A DNA stretch of 64,000 bases from MTP4 sp052056915 (GTDB lineage Archaea; Halobacteriota; Methanosarcinia; Methanosarcinales; Methanosarcinaceae). The notes under the pieces are model-generated. The model saw only the letters and a program-made list of their open reading frames with translations, searched no databases and was not told the origin of the DNA. Position numbers and translations under genes: made by a program. The number at the start of each line of letters is the position of its first letter. Position 1 is the stretch's first letter. Location: NCBI RefSeq assembly GCF_052056915.1, contig NZ_CP195119.1:4082952-4146951 (forward strand). Reading direction: 5' to 3'. Shown one piece after another: positions 52,555-61,676 of this stretch.

Positions 52555-53943
52555 TCACCTCACTCCCCTCTTCACCGCCTCCTCAAACCTCTCCAGCCCC
52601 TTATCAGCCTCCTCTTCCGTCATAACCAGGGGCGGCGAGAACCTTATCACGGACTCCCCGCAGCCCAGGAGCATGATGCCCTGTTTGTAGCCTTCCCGGA
52701 CGATTTTGTTCCTTGTAACAGGATCTATGAACCTGTCGGGTTTGACGATTTCGGCGCCGATCATTAAGCCCAGGCCCCGGACATCGCCTATGCAGGGGTA
52801 GGAGTCCTGGAGTTCCCGGAGGCGCTGCTGGATGTGGGAGCCGAGGGCCCTGGCATGGGCTCCGGTTTTTTCTTTTTGCATGAATTCGAGGGCGGTAAGG
52901 GAGCCTGCTGAAGCCAGGAGGTTTCCGCCGAAGGTGTTTGAGTGGACACCGGGGGGCCAGTCCATGAGAGAGGCGTCGGCGAGCATTGCTCCCATGGGAA
53001 GGCCAGCGCCAAGGGCTTTTGCAAGGCAGGAGATATCCGGTTTGACCCCGAAGTTTTCCATGGCAAGGAAAGGGCCGGTCCTGAAGCAGCCTGCCTGCAC
53101 TTCGTCGGCTGCGAGGAGGACGTCGTTATCGGTGCAGATTTTCCGAAGTTCCTTGTGGAACTCGGGGGGAGGGACGATGTAGCCGCCTTCGCCCTGGATG
53201 GGTTCGACGAAAACGGCTGCGGTGTCTTCGGGGTTCAGTTCTTTTCTAAAGATCAGGTTTTCGATCTGCTTTACGCACTCGACCCCGCAGCCGGGGTATT
53301 CCAGGTTAAGGGGGCAGCGGTAGCAGTAGGCGTAGTGGGTGTGCACGGTGCGGATGCCCGGGAAGTGCTCTTTCTGGCGGGCTTTGGAGGAGGTGAGGGA
53401 AAGGGAGCCCAGGGTCCTGCCGTGGAAGGAGTTGTAAAAGCCAATCAGGTTTTGCCTGCCGGTCTTCCAGATGGCAAGCTTGATTGCGGCTTCCACGGCT
53501 TCGGTCCCGCTGTTGCAGTAAAAGACCTTCGAGTAGCCGGAAAGTTCCCGGAGTTTTCGGGCAAGTTTCAGGGGAGGCTCGGCAAAAAAGTCCGCAGAAC
53601 AGCAGTGCGTCATTTTTCCAAGCTGGGCGGAGATGGCAGCCTGTACAGCGGGGTTCGAGTGGCCTGCGTTCAGGACCGCAATCCCGGCAACGAAATCGAT
53701 GTAGTCCCTGCCGTCCAGGTCCGTCACAATGGAGCCTTTCGCCCTGTCCACAACCAGGGGGTAGGGCCTGGTCTCGCAGGCGGACATCACCTCGCAGTCT
53801 TCTTCGATCACTTCCAGGGATCTCGGGCCGATGGTGTCAAGCATCCCTATTTCCTGCATCCGGGAATTCATTATTTCTGTGCTTTCCCTGCTGTGTCCTT
53901 TTTTTTCTTCCCCTTTACCTTCTCCTTTTCCCTTATTCATCAC
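52555..53943 (-). CDS. Class III aminotransferase (GABA/ornithine type)
   Basis: A 462-residue PLP enzyme. VFYCNSGTEAVEAAIKLA binds the cofactor phosphate, FHGRTLGSLSLTSSK and EPIQGEGGYIVPP are family signatures, DEVQAGCFRTG holds the PLP-pairing Asp, and CLAKALGAGLPMGAM carries the Schiff-base Lys. Family members transfer amino groups from 4-aminobutyrate, ornithine or other omega-amino acids to 2-oxoglutarate. An unusual Cys-rich insert (YCYRCPLNLEYPGCGVEC, about residues 207-224) occurs in archaeal members. The first 25 residues are Lys/Gly/Glu-rich and may be untranslated if an internal ATG (53871) is used. Next to an aldehyde dehydrogenase, it probably works on the amine whose aldehyde that enzyme oxidises. 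Confidence 0.9.
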   Translation of the reverse strand: MMNKGKGEGKGEEKKGHSRESTEIMNSRMQEIGMLDTIGPRSLEVIEEDCEVMSACETRPYPLVVDRAKGSIVTDLDGRDYIDFVAGIAVLNAGHSNPAVQAAISAQLGKMTHCCSADFFAEPPLKLARKLRELSGYSKVFYCNSGTEAVEAAIKLAIWKTGRQNLIGFYNSFHGRTLGSLSLTSSKARQKEHFPGIRTVHTHYAYCYRCPLNLEYPGCGVECVKQIENLIFRKELNPEDTAAVFVEPIQGEGGYIVPPPEFHKELRKICTDNDVLLAADEVQAGCFRTGPFLAMENFGVKPDISCLAKALGAGLPMGAMLADASLMDWPPGVHSNTFGGNLLASAGSLTALEFMQKEKTGAHARALGSHIQQRLRELQDSYPCIGDVRGLGLMIGAEIVKPDRFIDPVTRNKIVREGYKQGIMLLGCGESVIRFSPPLVMTEEEADKGLERFEEAVKRGVR

Positions 53944-53966
53944 AAATCATTCCCCCCTCTTTCAAA

Positions 53967-54000
53967 TTCCTTCCTTCCTTCCTTCCTTCCTTCTTTCCTT
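53967..54000. repeat. CTTC microsatellite
   Basis: TTCCTTCCTTCCTTCCTTCC and related units run through the 108-bp spacer between the aminotransferase and aldehyde dehydrogenase genes. Slipped-strand length change could alter the distance to the aminotransferase ribosome site. Confidence 0.7.
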
Positions 54001-54051
54001 CAAATCCCTTCTTTCAAATCCCTACCTGAATCCCTTCCCTTCAAATTCCCT

Positions 54052-55536
54052 TCAATCGGTATCGATCTGGGCCTTTTGCAGCTTTCCGCTATAATCGATG
54101 TACACGGCTTTTACCTCCGAAAACTCCCTGATAGCATCGGTCCCTGCTTCCCGGAAACCGTTTCCGGTGCCTTTTACGCCTCCGAAGGGCAGGTGGACTT
54201 CGGCGCCTATGGTGGGAGCGTTGACGTAGGTGATCCCGGTTTCGAGCTGTTCGACCGCCCGGAAGGCGTTTCCCATGTTTTCCGTGTAGATGGCCGAGGA
54301 TAGGCCGAATTGAGTGTTGTTTGCGACTTCTATTGCTTCTTCAAAGCTTGAGACCGTGATAATGCTGAGCACCGGGCCGAAGATTTCCTCCTGGGCGATT
54401 CGCATGTCCGGCCCCACGTCGGTAAAGACCGTGGGTTCGAAGAAATAGCCGGAGAGGCCGGAGCTTTCCGGGTCAATGAGTTTTCCCCCGATAAGCAGGG
54501 TTGCCCCTTCTTCCTGCCCTATCCGGACGTAGCGTTCGATCTTTTCGAGCTGGGCTTTGTTGATCACGGGTCCAACGTCGGTTTCGGGGAGGAGGCCGTC
54601 CCCTACCCTGAGAGTCCTGGTCTTTGCAAGCAGCCGGGCGGTAAACTCCTCCCTGACCTTTTCGTGCAGGATGAGCCGGCTGGTTGCGGTGCAGCGCTGG
54701 CCGGTTGTCCCGAAGGCCCCCCAGAGCACGCCGTCAAGGGCAAGGTCCAGGTCGGCGTCGTCCATGACTATCACCGGGTTTTTGCCACCAAGTTCCAGGG
54801 AGACCCGTTTCATGGCTTTTGCACATTCCCCCATGATCCATTTCCCGGTCTCAAGGCTGCCGGTAAAGGAAATTGCCCGGATGTCCGGGTGCCGGACGAT
54901 TGCTTTTCCGACAGTTCCCCCGGGCCCGGTTACAAGATTTATAACTCCCGGGGGCAGGCCGGCTTCCATCAGGATTTCCACCAGCTTGATTGCAAGGATC
55001 GGAGTGTCGCTTGCCGGCTTGAAAACGATCGAGTTTCCGGCGGCAAGGGCTGGCATGATTTTCCAGGCGGGAATCGCAATCGGAAAATTCCAGGGCGCAA
55101 TCAGGCCCACAATCCCCAGGGGCCGGAGCACGGTCATGCAGAACTTGTCCCGGAGTTCCGAGGTCGTGGTCTCCCCGAACATCCGGCGTCCCTCGCCTGC
55201 GGCGTAATATGTAATATCGATGGCTTCCTGCACGTCCCCTCTGGTTTCGGCAAGCACCTTTCCCATCTCCTGCGTCATCAGGGAGGCAAGCTCTTCCTTT
55301 TGCCTCTGCATGATCCGGGCGGCCCTGAAAAGCACCTCGGCCCTTTTCGGAGGCGGGGTCTTGCTCCACAACTCAAATCCCGCCTTTGCAGCCTCAACTG
55401 CCCTGTTCACATCATCTATACCGGCAACCTGCAGCACAGCTAAATTCTCCAGGGTCGCCGGGTTCATATCATCAAAAGTTTCTCCTGTTGAAGAGTCCGT
55501 CCACTCTCCACCTATAAACAGTCCATACTCCTGCAT
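54052..55536 (-). CDS. NAD(P)-dependent aldehyde dehydrogenase
   Basis: A 494-residue enzyme. APWNFPIAIPAWKIMPALAA and ISFTGSLETGKWIM form the cofactor site, SLELGGKNPVIVMDDADLD holds the general base Glu, and GTTGQRCTATSRLIL the nucleophile Cys. The C-terminal YVNAPTIGAEVHLPFGGVKG segment lines the substrate funnel. Sequence character is nearest to semialdehyde dehydrogenases (succinate, 2-oxoglutarate or aminoadipate semialdehyde); the exact substrate is not settled. GGGGGATGAAAT precedes the ATG. It is upstream of, and probably co-transcribed with, the class III aminotransferase: together they would convert an omega-amino acid to a dicarboxylate, or run in reverse for synthesis. Confidence 0.93.
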   Translation of the reverse strand: MQEYGLFIGGEWTDSSTGETFDDMNPATLENLAVLQVAGIDDVNRAVEAAKAGFELWSKTPPPKRAEVLFRAARIMQRQKEELASLMTQEMGKVLAETRGDVQEAIDITYYAAGEGRRMFGETTTSELRDKFCMTVLRPLGIVGLIAPWNFPIAIPAWKIMPALAAGNSIVFKPASDTPILAIKLVEILMEAGLPPGVINLVTGPGGTVGKAIVRHPDIRAISFTGSLETGKWIMGECAKAMKRVSLELGGKNPVIVMDDADLDLALDGVLWGAFGTTGQRCTATSRLILHEKVREEFTARLLAKTRTLRVGDGLLPETDVGPVINKAQLEKIERYVRIGQEEGATLLIGGKLIDPESSGLSGYFFEPTVFTDVGPDMRIAQEEIFGPVLSIITVSSFEEAIEVANNTQFGLSSAIYTENMGNAFRAVEQLETGITYVNAPTIGAEVHLPFGGVKGTGNGFREAGTDAIREFSEVKAVYIDYSGKLQKAQIDTD

Positions 55537-55791
55537 ATTTCATCCCCCAGAATGCATTGAATATAATAGGAGATAAATATATTCCCGGAAAATAGATCCA
55601 GCAGAAACTAAGAGCAGGATGTTAAAATAAGAGCAGGTACTAAAAACGTGCAGCTCGAAAAAACAGGGATTATAGAAGGGAAAAAGAGAGCAGTAAGAAT
55701 TTGCTGCTCGGATTCATTTTCCATTAAGTAAACCCTCTAAAAACCGTGATGAAAAATGCGCTAAAAAATGCGACAACTTTTTTCACTTTCA

Positions 55792-56178
55792 TCAGAAGCT
55801 TGCAGCTCTGTGTCCGACTATACGCTCGATCTGCCTGGATAGTTCGGAATACTGGGTTTTTGGGTCTCCTCCCTTCTGGATATAGGAATTCGCACCGTTT
55901 TCAATGGCCCTGTGCATGACTTCTTCGTTTCCTATGCCCGTAAACAGGATGAAGGGAACGTTGATACTTTTCTCACGGAGGGATTTCAGGAAGGTGATGC
56001 CGTCCATGGCAGGCATGTCATAGTCCGAGACTATCACGTCATAGGCATCCTTTTGCAATTTATTGATTGCTTCTCCTGCAGAATCTACCGTATCGGAGTT
56101 AATATTATGGAACATTTCCAGGAACGTTTTTGATAATTCCAGGAATGAGGGGTCATCATCTACAAGCAGTACTCTCAT
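55792..56178 (-). CDS. Stand-alone response-regulator receiver domain, copy 1
   Basis: A 128-residue CheY-like protein without an output domain. The acidic pocket is VDDDP (residues 5-9), the phosphoacceptor Asp lies in VIVSDYDMPAMDG, the conserved Thr in ILFTG and the Lys in IQKGG. It receives a phosphate from a histidine kinase and must act through protein contacts. GGAG lies eight bases before the ATG. No kinase gene is adjacent. Confidence 0.92.
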   Translation of the reverse strand: MRVLLVDDDPSFLELSKTFLEMFHNINSDTVDSAGEAINKLQKDAYDVIVSDYDMPAMDGITFLKSLREKSINVPFILFTGIGNEEVMHRAIENGANSYIQKGGDPKTQYSELSRQIERIVGHRAASF

Positions 56179-56605
56179 GGGGTTTTCTCCAATTTTCTTT
56201 TGGGGGTTTAATGAATCCGTTTTGCAGGAATGATGTGTTCCGACCTTTTGTGTACTTTTAGTACGTTTATGAGGGTTGGATTTCTTTGATTTTATATTAT
56301 TTTACTGGACTACTAATTGTTACTATGATGTATATATTAGTTAAATGTTATACCGTGAATAATAGAAACGATTCAAATAATATAAAAAGTTAACATTCCA
56401 ACTTATTTTCATATTCCAACTTCTTTTCATGAACCTTGCTCAATTTTAAGGCTGCTTTTTTTTGGGTCCTGCTTCCACCCCCTTTTTCCCCATAGAGATT
56501 TCGGTGATAATCAGGATTTTCCGGATCAAAAAACCTTATCCCGTGAGATTTGCTTAATTCCTTTTCGAATCCCGTTCTTTTATGCCCCGGGAAGCCTGTC
56601 CGGAC
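56179..56605. other. Spacer between receiver genes 1 and 2
   Basis: AT-rich promoter region for the first receiver gene (about 56320-56400, with TATATATTAG). No gene is supported. Confidence 0.4.
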
Positions 56606-57019
56606 TTATCCTGTTATGGGAAAGAATCCGGTCTCAAGCTGTGTTTTCCTTCCCACGGCTTCCTGGATATGTTCAGAGAGTTCGGCATACAGGGCTTTCG
56701 GTTCTTTTCCTTTCTGCAGGAAAAAGCTGGCTCCGCTTTCCAGGGCTCTTATCAGTACATCTTCTTTGCCTGCTTCTGTAAAAAGTATAAAGGGCGTTTC
56801 AATACCCTTTTCCCGGATAGTCTTCAAAAAAGTTATTCCATCCATGCCAGGCATCCGGTAATCGGAGACCACGGCGTCAAAGGCTCTGGTCCTGAGTTTG
56901 GGTATGGCTTCGCCTGCAGAACTTGCAGTATCAACTTCAAGCTCGTAAAAAATTTCGAGATAATCTTTTGAAAGTTCCATATATATTGGGTCGTCATCCA
57001 CGAGTAAAATCCTTAACAT
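56606..57019 (-). CDS. Stand-alone response-regulator receiver domain, copy 2
   Basis: A 137-residue CheY-like protein: VDDDP, AVVSDYRMPGMDGITFLKTI, PFILFTEAG and FFLQKGKEP carry the acidic pocket, phospho-Asp, Thr and Lys. GTEAG replaces the usual GTG loop after the Thr (FTEAGKED). GGAGGGACAAAC precedes the ATG. Paralogous to the neighbours on both sides. Confidence 0.92.
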   Translation of the reverse strand: MLRILLVDDDPIYMELSKDYLEIFYELEVDTASSAGEAIPKLRTRAFDAVVSDYRMPGMDGITFLKTIREKGIETPFILFTEAGKEDVLIRALESGASFFLQKGKEPKALYAELSEHIQEAVGRKTQLETGFFPITG

Positions 57020-57577
57020 GTTTGTCCCTCCGGCTTCTTGCAGGTGCTGGTCGGGTTTGTCGGAGCTATTCAGGTTTCAGGGACAGAAGGTTTCGGTGAG
57101 TTCTTCAGGTCAGGTTTAAGTTTTCCGGGGCGGGATAAGTACTCGGGTCTGAGGTTAGTTTTTTTAAGGTGTACTCTATCAAATTTAGAATACTGAAAAA
57201 GTCAGTTTTGGCACTTATAATGTTTTATATTCTAAAAAATTATTATTTTTATGTAGTTTACTCATACAAACTTGTTTCTCATTCTATATAAATTTTAACT
57301 CACCACTCACATTTTTATGATGTAAATGTCAGTTTCCTGTTATAATTCTCCTGAAATGGAATTCGGATTTCTTTTCTGGTTCTTAAGTGATGGAAAAATT
57401 ATATGCGCAGTGACTGTCTTTCTCCCTCAAAATAGTAAAAATGTATAAAGTAAAAATAAAAAGAAGACAAAAATAGATTTTCTGCTTAAAATTTTGCCCT
57501 GGGATTCTCAAAAATACAACGACTTCTATTTACGATTTTCAGTTCGTCCGGAGCTAAAATGTGCTCCTGGTACCATT
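57020..57577. other. Spacer upstream of receiver gene 2
   Basis: AT-rich non-coding sequence with several TATA-like stretches around 57220-57300. No coding frame or RNA gene was recognised. Confidence 0.4.
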
Positions 57578-57635
57578 ACTGAAGTATCCCGACTGAAGTA
57601 TCCCGACTGAAGTATCCCGACCGGAGTATTCAACG
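57578..57635. repeat. Tandem 14-bp repeat downstream of receiver gene 3
   Basis: Three units of ACTGAAGTATCCCG and a fourth decayed unit (ACCGGAGTATTCAA). Confidence 0.8.
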
Positions 57636-57686
57636 AATGAGATTTCTAATAACTGGTTGAGAAATACCCAAAACCCTTCAGAATTC

Positions 57687-58076
57687 CTAATTCATCCCGC
57701 CTTTCTCCCTGGTAGCCTCTCCTATCTGTCGGGAAAGGGCTGAATACTGGGCCTTAAGGTCTCCTCCCTTCTGGAGACATGCACTGGCTCCGTTTTCCAT
57801 AGCTTCAAACATGACGTCTTCTTTGTTTCTTCCGGTGAACAGGATAAACGGGACATTGATTCTCTGTTCCCTGATTTTCTTCAGGAAGATTATGCCGTTC
57901 ATGCCTGGCATCTCGTAATCCGAAACCACTGCGTCATAGCCACCTGTCTGCAGTTTTGGAATTGCTTCACATGGCGATCCTGCAGTTTCAACCTTAATGT
58001 CCGGGTATGGTTTAAGAAATTCTTCTGATAGCTTGAGGAAGAAAGGATCATCGTCTACTAGTAAAACTTTAGCCAT
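57687..58076 (-). CDS. Stand-alone response-regulator receiver domain, copy 3
   Basis: A 129-residue CheY-like protein: KVLLVDDDPFFLKLSEEFLK, AVVSDYEMPGMNGIIFLKKI (phospho-Asp in SDYEMPG), ILFTGRNKED and CLQKGGDLKAQYSAL. All signalling residues are kept. GGAGCAAAGAAC precedes the ATG. With copies 1 and 2 it forms three separate, equally oriented genes; the shared C-terminal 'LQKGG..KAQYSALSRQI' shows common descent. Confidence 0.92.
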   Translation of the reverse strand: MAKVLLVDDDPFFLKLSEEFLKPYPDIKVETAGSPCEAIPKLQTGGYDAVVSDYEMPGMNGIIFLKKIREQRINVPFILFTGRNKEDVMFEAMENGASACLQKGGDLKAQYSALSRQIGEATREKGGMN

Positions 58077-58397
58077 GTTCTTTGCTCCGGTTTTCGGAAT
58101 TAATGGATTTGTGTGATACGAGTTTATTCCAGTGTTCAGCGATGTTTTCGGAAATCCCGTTTTTTTAAAATAAGAGGCCTTGATCCCGGTATAAGTGCCG
58201 ATTTTTTATGCTAATGATCGTTAGTTTTATAATCAACATCTTATGACCATTTGTATCGATTTTCAGCTTTTAAGGGATTATTTATGTTAATATTTTATGA
58301 TTATTTCATATTTTAAATTAGTTTTTTCATACAAAATACATGTCTTTGTATATAAATTTTTATAAATTATTCGGTTTTCGTGCAGCCAAATTAAAAA
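58077..58397. other. Spacer upstream of receiver gene 3
   Basis: AT-rich sequence with TATA-like stretches near 58340-58370. No gene is supported. Confidence 0.4.
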
Positions 58398-58544
58398 ATG
58401 GAATTAAGAAAAAGATCAACAAACAAAATTAATGTGTTATATTAAAATGGAATTAAGAAAAAGATCAACAAACAAAATTAATGTGTTATATTAAAATGGA
58501 ATTAAGAAAAAGATCAACAAACAAAATTAATGTGTTATATTAAA
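58398..58544. repeat. Three exact 49-bp tandem units downstream of gatE
   Basis: Units starting at 58398, 58447 and 58496 read ATGGAATTAAGAAAAAGATC then AACAAACAAAATTAATGTG and TTATATTAAA, with essentially no differences. They begin 30 bp past the gatE stop. Exact identity indicates recent duplication. Confidence 0.9.
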
Positions 58545-58574
58545 AAAGAAAAAAAGTAAAAGCTGGACCTGGTT

Positions 58575-60476
58575 TTAGCCCTGGTCCATGAAGCTGTCGA
58601 TTTCCTTTTTGAGCATCTGGCTCAGGATTTTCCCATCGACTTTGCCCCTGTACTCCTTCATGACTATGCCCATGAGGGGGCCGAGGGCTGCGGGACCTTT
58701 CTCCCTTATGAAATCGCCTCTTTCCCTGACCATTTCCTTGATGAAGTTTTCAATTTCTGCAGGGTCAAAGGCGCTGAGTCCGAGCTGGGAAATGGCTTCT
58801 TCGGCGCTGAGTTCCGGCTCTTTTGCAAGGGCGGTCAGGAGCTCCTGGACGGCTTCTTTTGCAATCTCCTGGGCTGAGATGGCTGCAAAGAGTCCTTTGA
58901 AGTGCTCTTCGTCGAGATGGTCGGTCTCCACGCCGCTCCGCCGGAGCTCCGGGACGAGTCCAACGAGCGTCCTGGCTATCAGGGTTGCGTTTACAATTGC
59001 GTCTTTTTTGTAGGTTTCGAGCAGGTTTTCGAAGAGGGGAAGGTCCTTTGAGTAGGCGACCTTTTCGGCAAGTTCCTTATTCAGCCCGAATTCGGATACA
59101 AAGCGTTTTGCCCTTTCGGTCAGGAGTTCCGGGGTTTCGATTGAATTGTAATATTCGTGGGAAATTTCGATTTGCGGGACATCGGTTTCCGGGTACATCC
59201 TTGCTGCTCCCGGAAGCGGGCGCATATAGGCGGTGTTCCCGTCGGGAAGGGCTCTTCTCGTCTCTTCGGGGATGCCTTCCAGGACTTCTCTTGCCCTTGT
59301 GATGACTGCTTCGATGGCGAGCCTCGCTTTATCTGCGTTGTCTGCGACCATGACCACGGCGTCATCGGGTTTTGCCCCGATCGCGTCCCTGAGGGCCTGG
59401 ACTTCATATTTTGTGATCCCGTAGTTCGGGAGTTCGTCGGTGTGGAAGATCCCGCCTACTCCTGCGGTCTTTGCCCGGTCCGAAAACTCGGTCCCGAGCC
59501 GTCTTCCGGGCTGGACTTCTCTTCCGACAAGGCCTTTGAAATTCCGGAGGTGGGCTGCAAGGATTGCCCCTTTCTTCACTCCCCGCTGCAGGACCTTGGA
59601 CTTGGTGTCCAGGAAAAGCCCGGTTACGTCAAAGACTTCCTGGCAGACAAAGGCGTTTCTTTCAATAAGTTCCTGCCTGATGAACAGGAGGTTGAGCTGC
59701 CTTTCGACTTCCCTCCGGACTATATCTTCAATCAGGTCCAGGGCCTGGACTCCTTTAATCTCGACCCTTGCCCCTTCGGCAATGGAGATGTTAACGTCCT
59801 GCCTGATGGTCCCAAGCCCCCGCTTGACCTTCCCGGTGGAGCGCAGGATCATCCCGATCTGCTCGGCAACTTCCCGGGCATGCCTGGGGGATATGATATC
59901 AGGCGCGGTTGCGATTTCCACAAGCGGGATCCCAAGCCTGTCCAGGGAATAGACGATGGAGTCTCCGACTTCCTCGATCTTCTGGGCGGCTTCCTCTTCC
60001 ACACAGAGGCTGTCAATCCCGCAGGGCCCTTCCGAGGTCTCGATTACCCCGCCGCTTGCCAGGAGAGCTGTCCTCTGGAACCCGCTGGTATTCGACCCGT
60101 CCACGACGATCTTTCTCATGACGTGCATCTGGTCAACCGGCTTCATGGTCAGGAGCTTTGCAACCCCCAGGGAGATCTCCAGGGCTTCCCGGTTCATCCC
60201 TCTCGGAGGCTCCTCGTCATTTTCGACCAGGCAGGTCGTATCATAAGCCTTATAGATGTACTTTCTCCTGACCTTGGTCTGCTCCACGGCAGCCCTGTCC
60301 TTTTCTCCCATCTCACTTTCCGTAGCCCGGAGGTACCTGAAAAACTCGAAGTTCGACTCCCCGGTATCCCTTATCCGCGTAGGACACCTGCAGAAAAGTT
60401 TCTCCTTCGAATCCAGCTGCTGATGAATTTCAAGCCCGGCTTTTAGCCCTAGTTCACTGTAATCGTATTTTTCCAT
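58575..60476 (-). CDS. gatE: Glutamyl-tRNA(Gln) amidotransferase subunit E
   Basis: A 633-residue archaeal subunit that, with GatD, converts Glu-tRNA(Gln) to Gln-tRNA(Gln) using ammonia released by GatD. GLKAGLEIHQQL at the start, LFCRCPT, the GatB/E kinase-like core (residues 20-430; MRKIVVDGSNTSGFQRTALL, VEIKGVQALDLIEDIVRREV) with an AspRS-like insertion (residues 290-410), and the C-terminal YqeY-like tail (residues 480-633; IMKEYRGKVDGKILSQML) are all present. I chose ATG 60476, preceded by GGTGAG, since homology begins at MEKYDYSELG; 28 codons are open upstream. gatD is not nearby. Confidence 0.96.
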   Translation of the reverse strand: MEKYDYSELGLKAGLEIHQQLDSKEKLFCRCPTRIRDTGESNFEFFRYLRATESEMGEKDRAAVEQTKVRRKYIYKAYDTTCLVENDEEPPRGMNREALEISLGVAKLLTMKPVDQMHVMRKIVVDGSNTSGFQRTALLASGGVIETSEGPCGIDSLCVEEEAAQKIEEVGDSIVYSLDRLGIPLVEIATAPDIISPRHAREVAEQIGMILRSTGKVKRGLGTIRQDVNISIAEGARVEIKGVQALDLIEDIVRREVERQLNLLFIRQELIERNAFVCQEVFDVTGLFLDTKSKVLQRGVKKGAILAAHLRNFKGLVGREVQPGRRLGTEFSDRAKTAGVGGIFHTDELPNYGITKYEVQALRDAIGAKPDDAVVMVADNADKARLAIEAVITRAREVLEGIPEETRRALPDGNTAYMRPLPGAARMYPETDVPQIEISHEYYNSIETPELLTERAKRFVSEFGLNKELAEKVAYSKDLPLFENLLETYKKDAIVNATLIARTLVGLVPELRRSGVETDHLDEEHFKGLFAAISAQEIAKEAVQELLTALAKEPELSAEEAISQLGLSAFDPAEIENFIKEMVRERGDFIREKGPAALGPLMGIVMKEYRGKVDGKILSQMLKKEIDSFMDQG

Positions 60477-60813
60477 ATTCTCACCCGAATCTAAGCAGGA
60501 AGCGCCCGTATTTTTCTTCAAGTTCAGCTCTTTTTGTTCTCCCTTTCCTTTTAACTCCATCGCCTAAAACAGTCTCTTTGGGCTCCGGATTTCCTTTCTT
60601 AGCTCTTTTAGGTGCTGTTATTCTTGTATTTGATGATATGAAACTGAATGTAAAAGGTGTGCCTGAAGGTATAAAGGTATCTATTGGCAGAAAGAATGAT
60701 GCTAAAATTGGGGTCAAATTTTTAGTTATGTCTTTGCTGATGAAAGATTCCGCCAGGATAAGAATATGTACAAAAAAGCCGGAAGGTTATAACTATGATT
60801 TCTGGAATTTTGC
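60477..60813. other. Unresolved stretch upstream of gatE
   Basis: Overlapping frames of 78 codons (minus, 60481-60717) and 125 codons (plus, 60578-60952) were examined. The plus frame has a more natural composition (FPFLALLGAVILVFDDMKLN; GVPEGIKVSIGRKNDAKIG) and may be a decayed small membrane protein, but it runs through the tandem repeat that follows. Neither is accepted as a gene. Confidence 0.3.
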
Positions 60814-60869
60814 GCCAGCCGAGTTGTGCCAGCCGAGTTGTGCCAGCCGAGTTGTGCCAGCCGAGTTGC
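60814..60869. repeat. Tandem 14-bp repeat
   Basis: Four units of GCCAGCCGAGTTGT (the last ends GC), followed by GGCTCGGC, which can pair with the last CCGAG to form a hairpin. Confidence 0.9.
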
Positions 60870-60886
60870 GGCTCGGCAGTGCGCTG

Positions 60887-60921
60887 TCCGTTTCGTTCAC
60901 TTCGTTCGCTCAAGCGGACTA
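60887..60921. repeat. Hairpin element with GTCCG...CGGACT arms, second copy
   Basis: GTCCGTTTCGTTCACTTCGT then TCGCTCAAGCGGACT. Same arms and TTCGCTCAAG core as the element at 4567-4605. Confidence 0.45.
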
Positions 60922-61320
60922 TAATTTTCACAACTTGATTTTTATATTATGAAGGTTAGCGGGCGGCTGGGTGCACTTAGCAAAAGAAACTTTAGTTCTG
61001 AAAGAAAGAAAATATTCAGGCCATCGGTGCCTATTATTTCTAAAATCCCTATTGATCAAACGGGGGCATATTTTTCCAGGTATAAATAAAGCAGGAACAA
61101 TGTTATTTCCGTATTTCCGTCGTTATTTTTCCGAGCGCCAGCGAGGCCTGCCCAATTAAACTGCCACGAGTCAGAAGCGTGAACAGAAGAAGAAGAAGAA
61201 TTAACTGCCTGTTTTCAAGACTCGACTAGCATAATCAGCCACCGATTTTCAAGACTCGTTTTTTATTTTTTTGCCGGTCGGGGGGGCGGCTGCGTACACT
61301 TGGCCAAAGCAATTTTTTAG

Positions 61321-61357
61321 GGAAAAGCCGGTCAGCAAGCTGACCGGTGAGAGCCCC
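61321..61357 (+). repeat. Hairpin repeat with conserved 3' tail, copy 6
   Basis: GGAAAAGCCGGTCAGCAAGC then TGACCGGTGAGAGCCCC. The arms CCGGTCAG/CTGACCGG are perfect. The flank continues with GATAGAACTCCAG, shared with copy 7. The remainder of 60922-61676 shows no supported gene; the promoter of the surface-protein gene lies in 61560-61660. Confidence 0.75.
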
Positions 61358-61676
61358 GTCTCCCAGAATCCGATAGAACTCCAGAGCCCATATTTTCTAC
61401 CGAAACAAAACGAAAAGCCCTTATCTGGGCTTCCTTTTCAGTCTGGAAAAACCAGAATATAAAACCCTGAATCCTTATCATCCTGCTGAATATTCTGAAT
61501 CAACGTCCCCTCGTTTAAAATGACTTCTCTCTCTTCACATTCCTGTTTATAGAAATAACAATTCGTAAACTTTTTAATTTTCGAGTTTCAATATCACACA
61601 TCAACTTCATCAAAAATTTATTTCCTTCTTATTATCAATTGGAGATCCAGGTTAACGAATGCAAAGGGGAATTTAA

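Noticed and set aside
58398..58544. CRISPR-like array after gatE
   Set aside because: The 49-bp units are contiguous tandem copies without distinct spacers.
60481..60952. Small genes upstream of gatE on either strand
   Set aside because: Overlapping frames conflict, lack ribosome sites, and the plus frame runs through a 14-bp tandem repeat.
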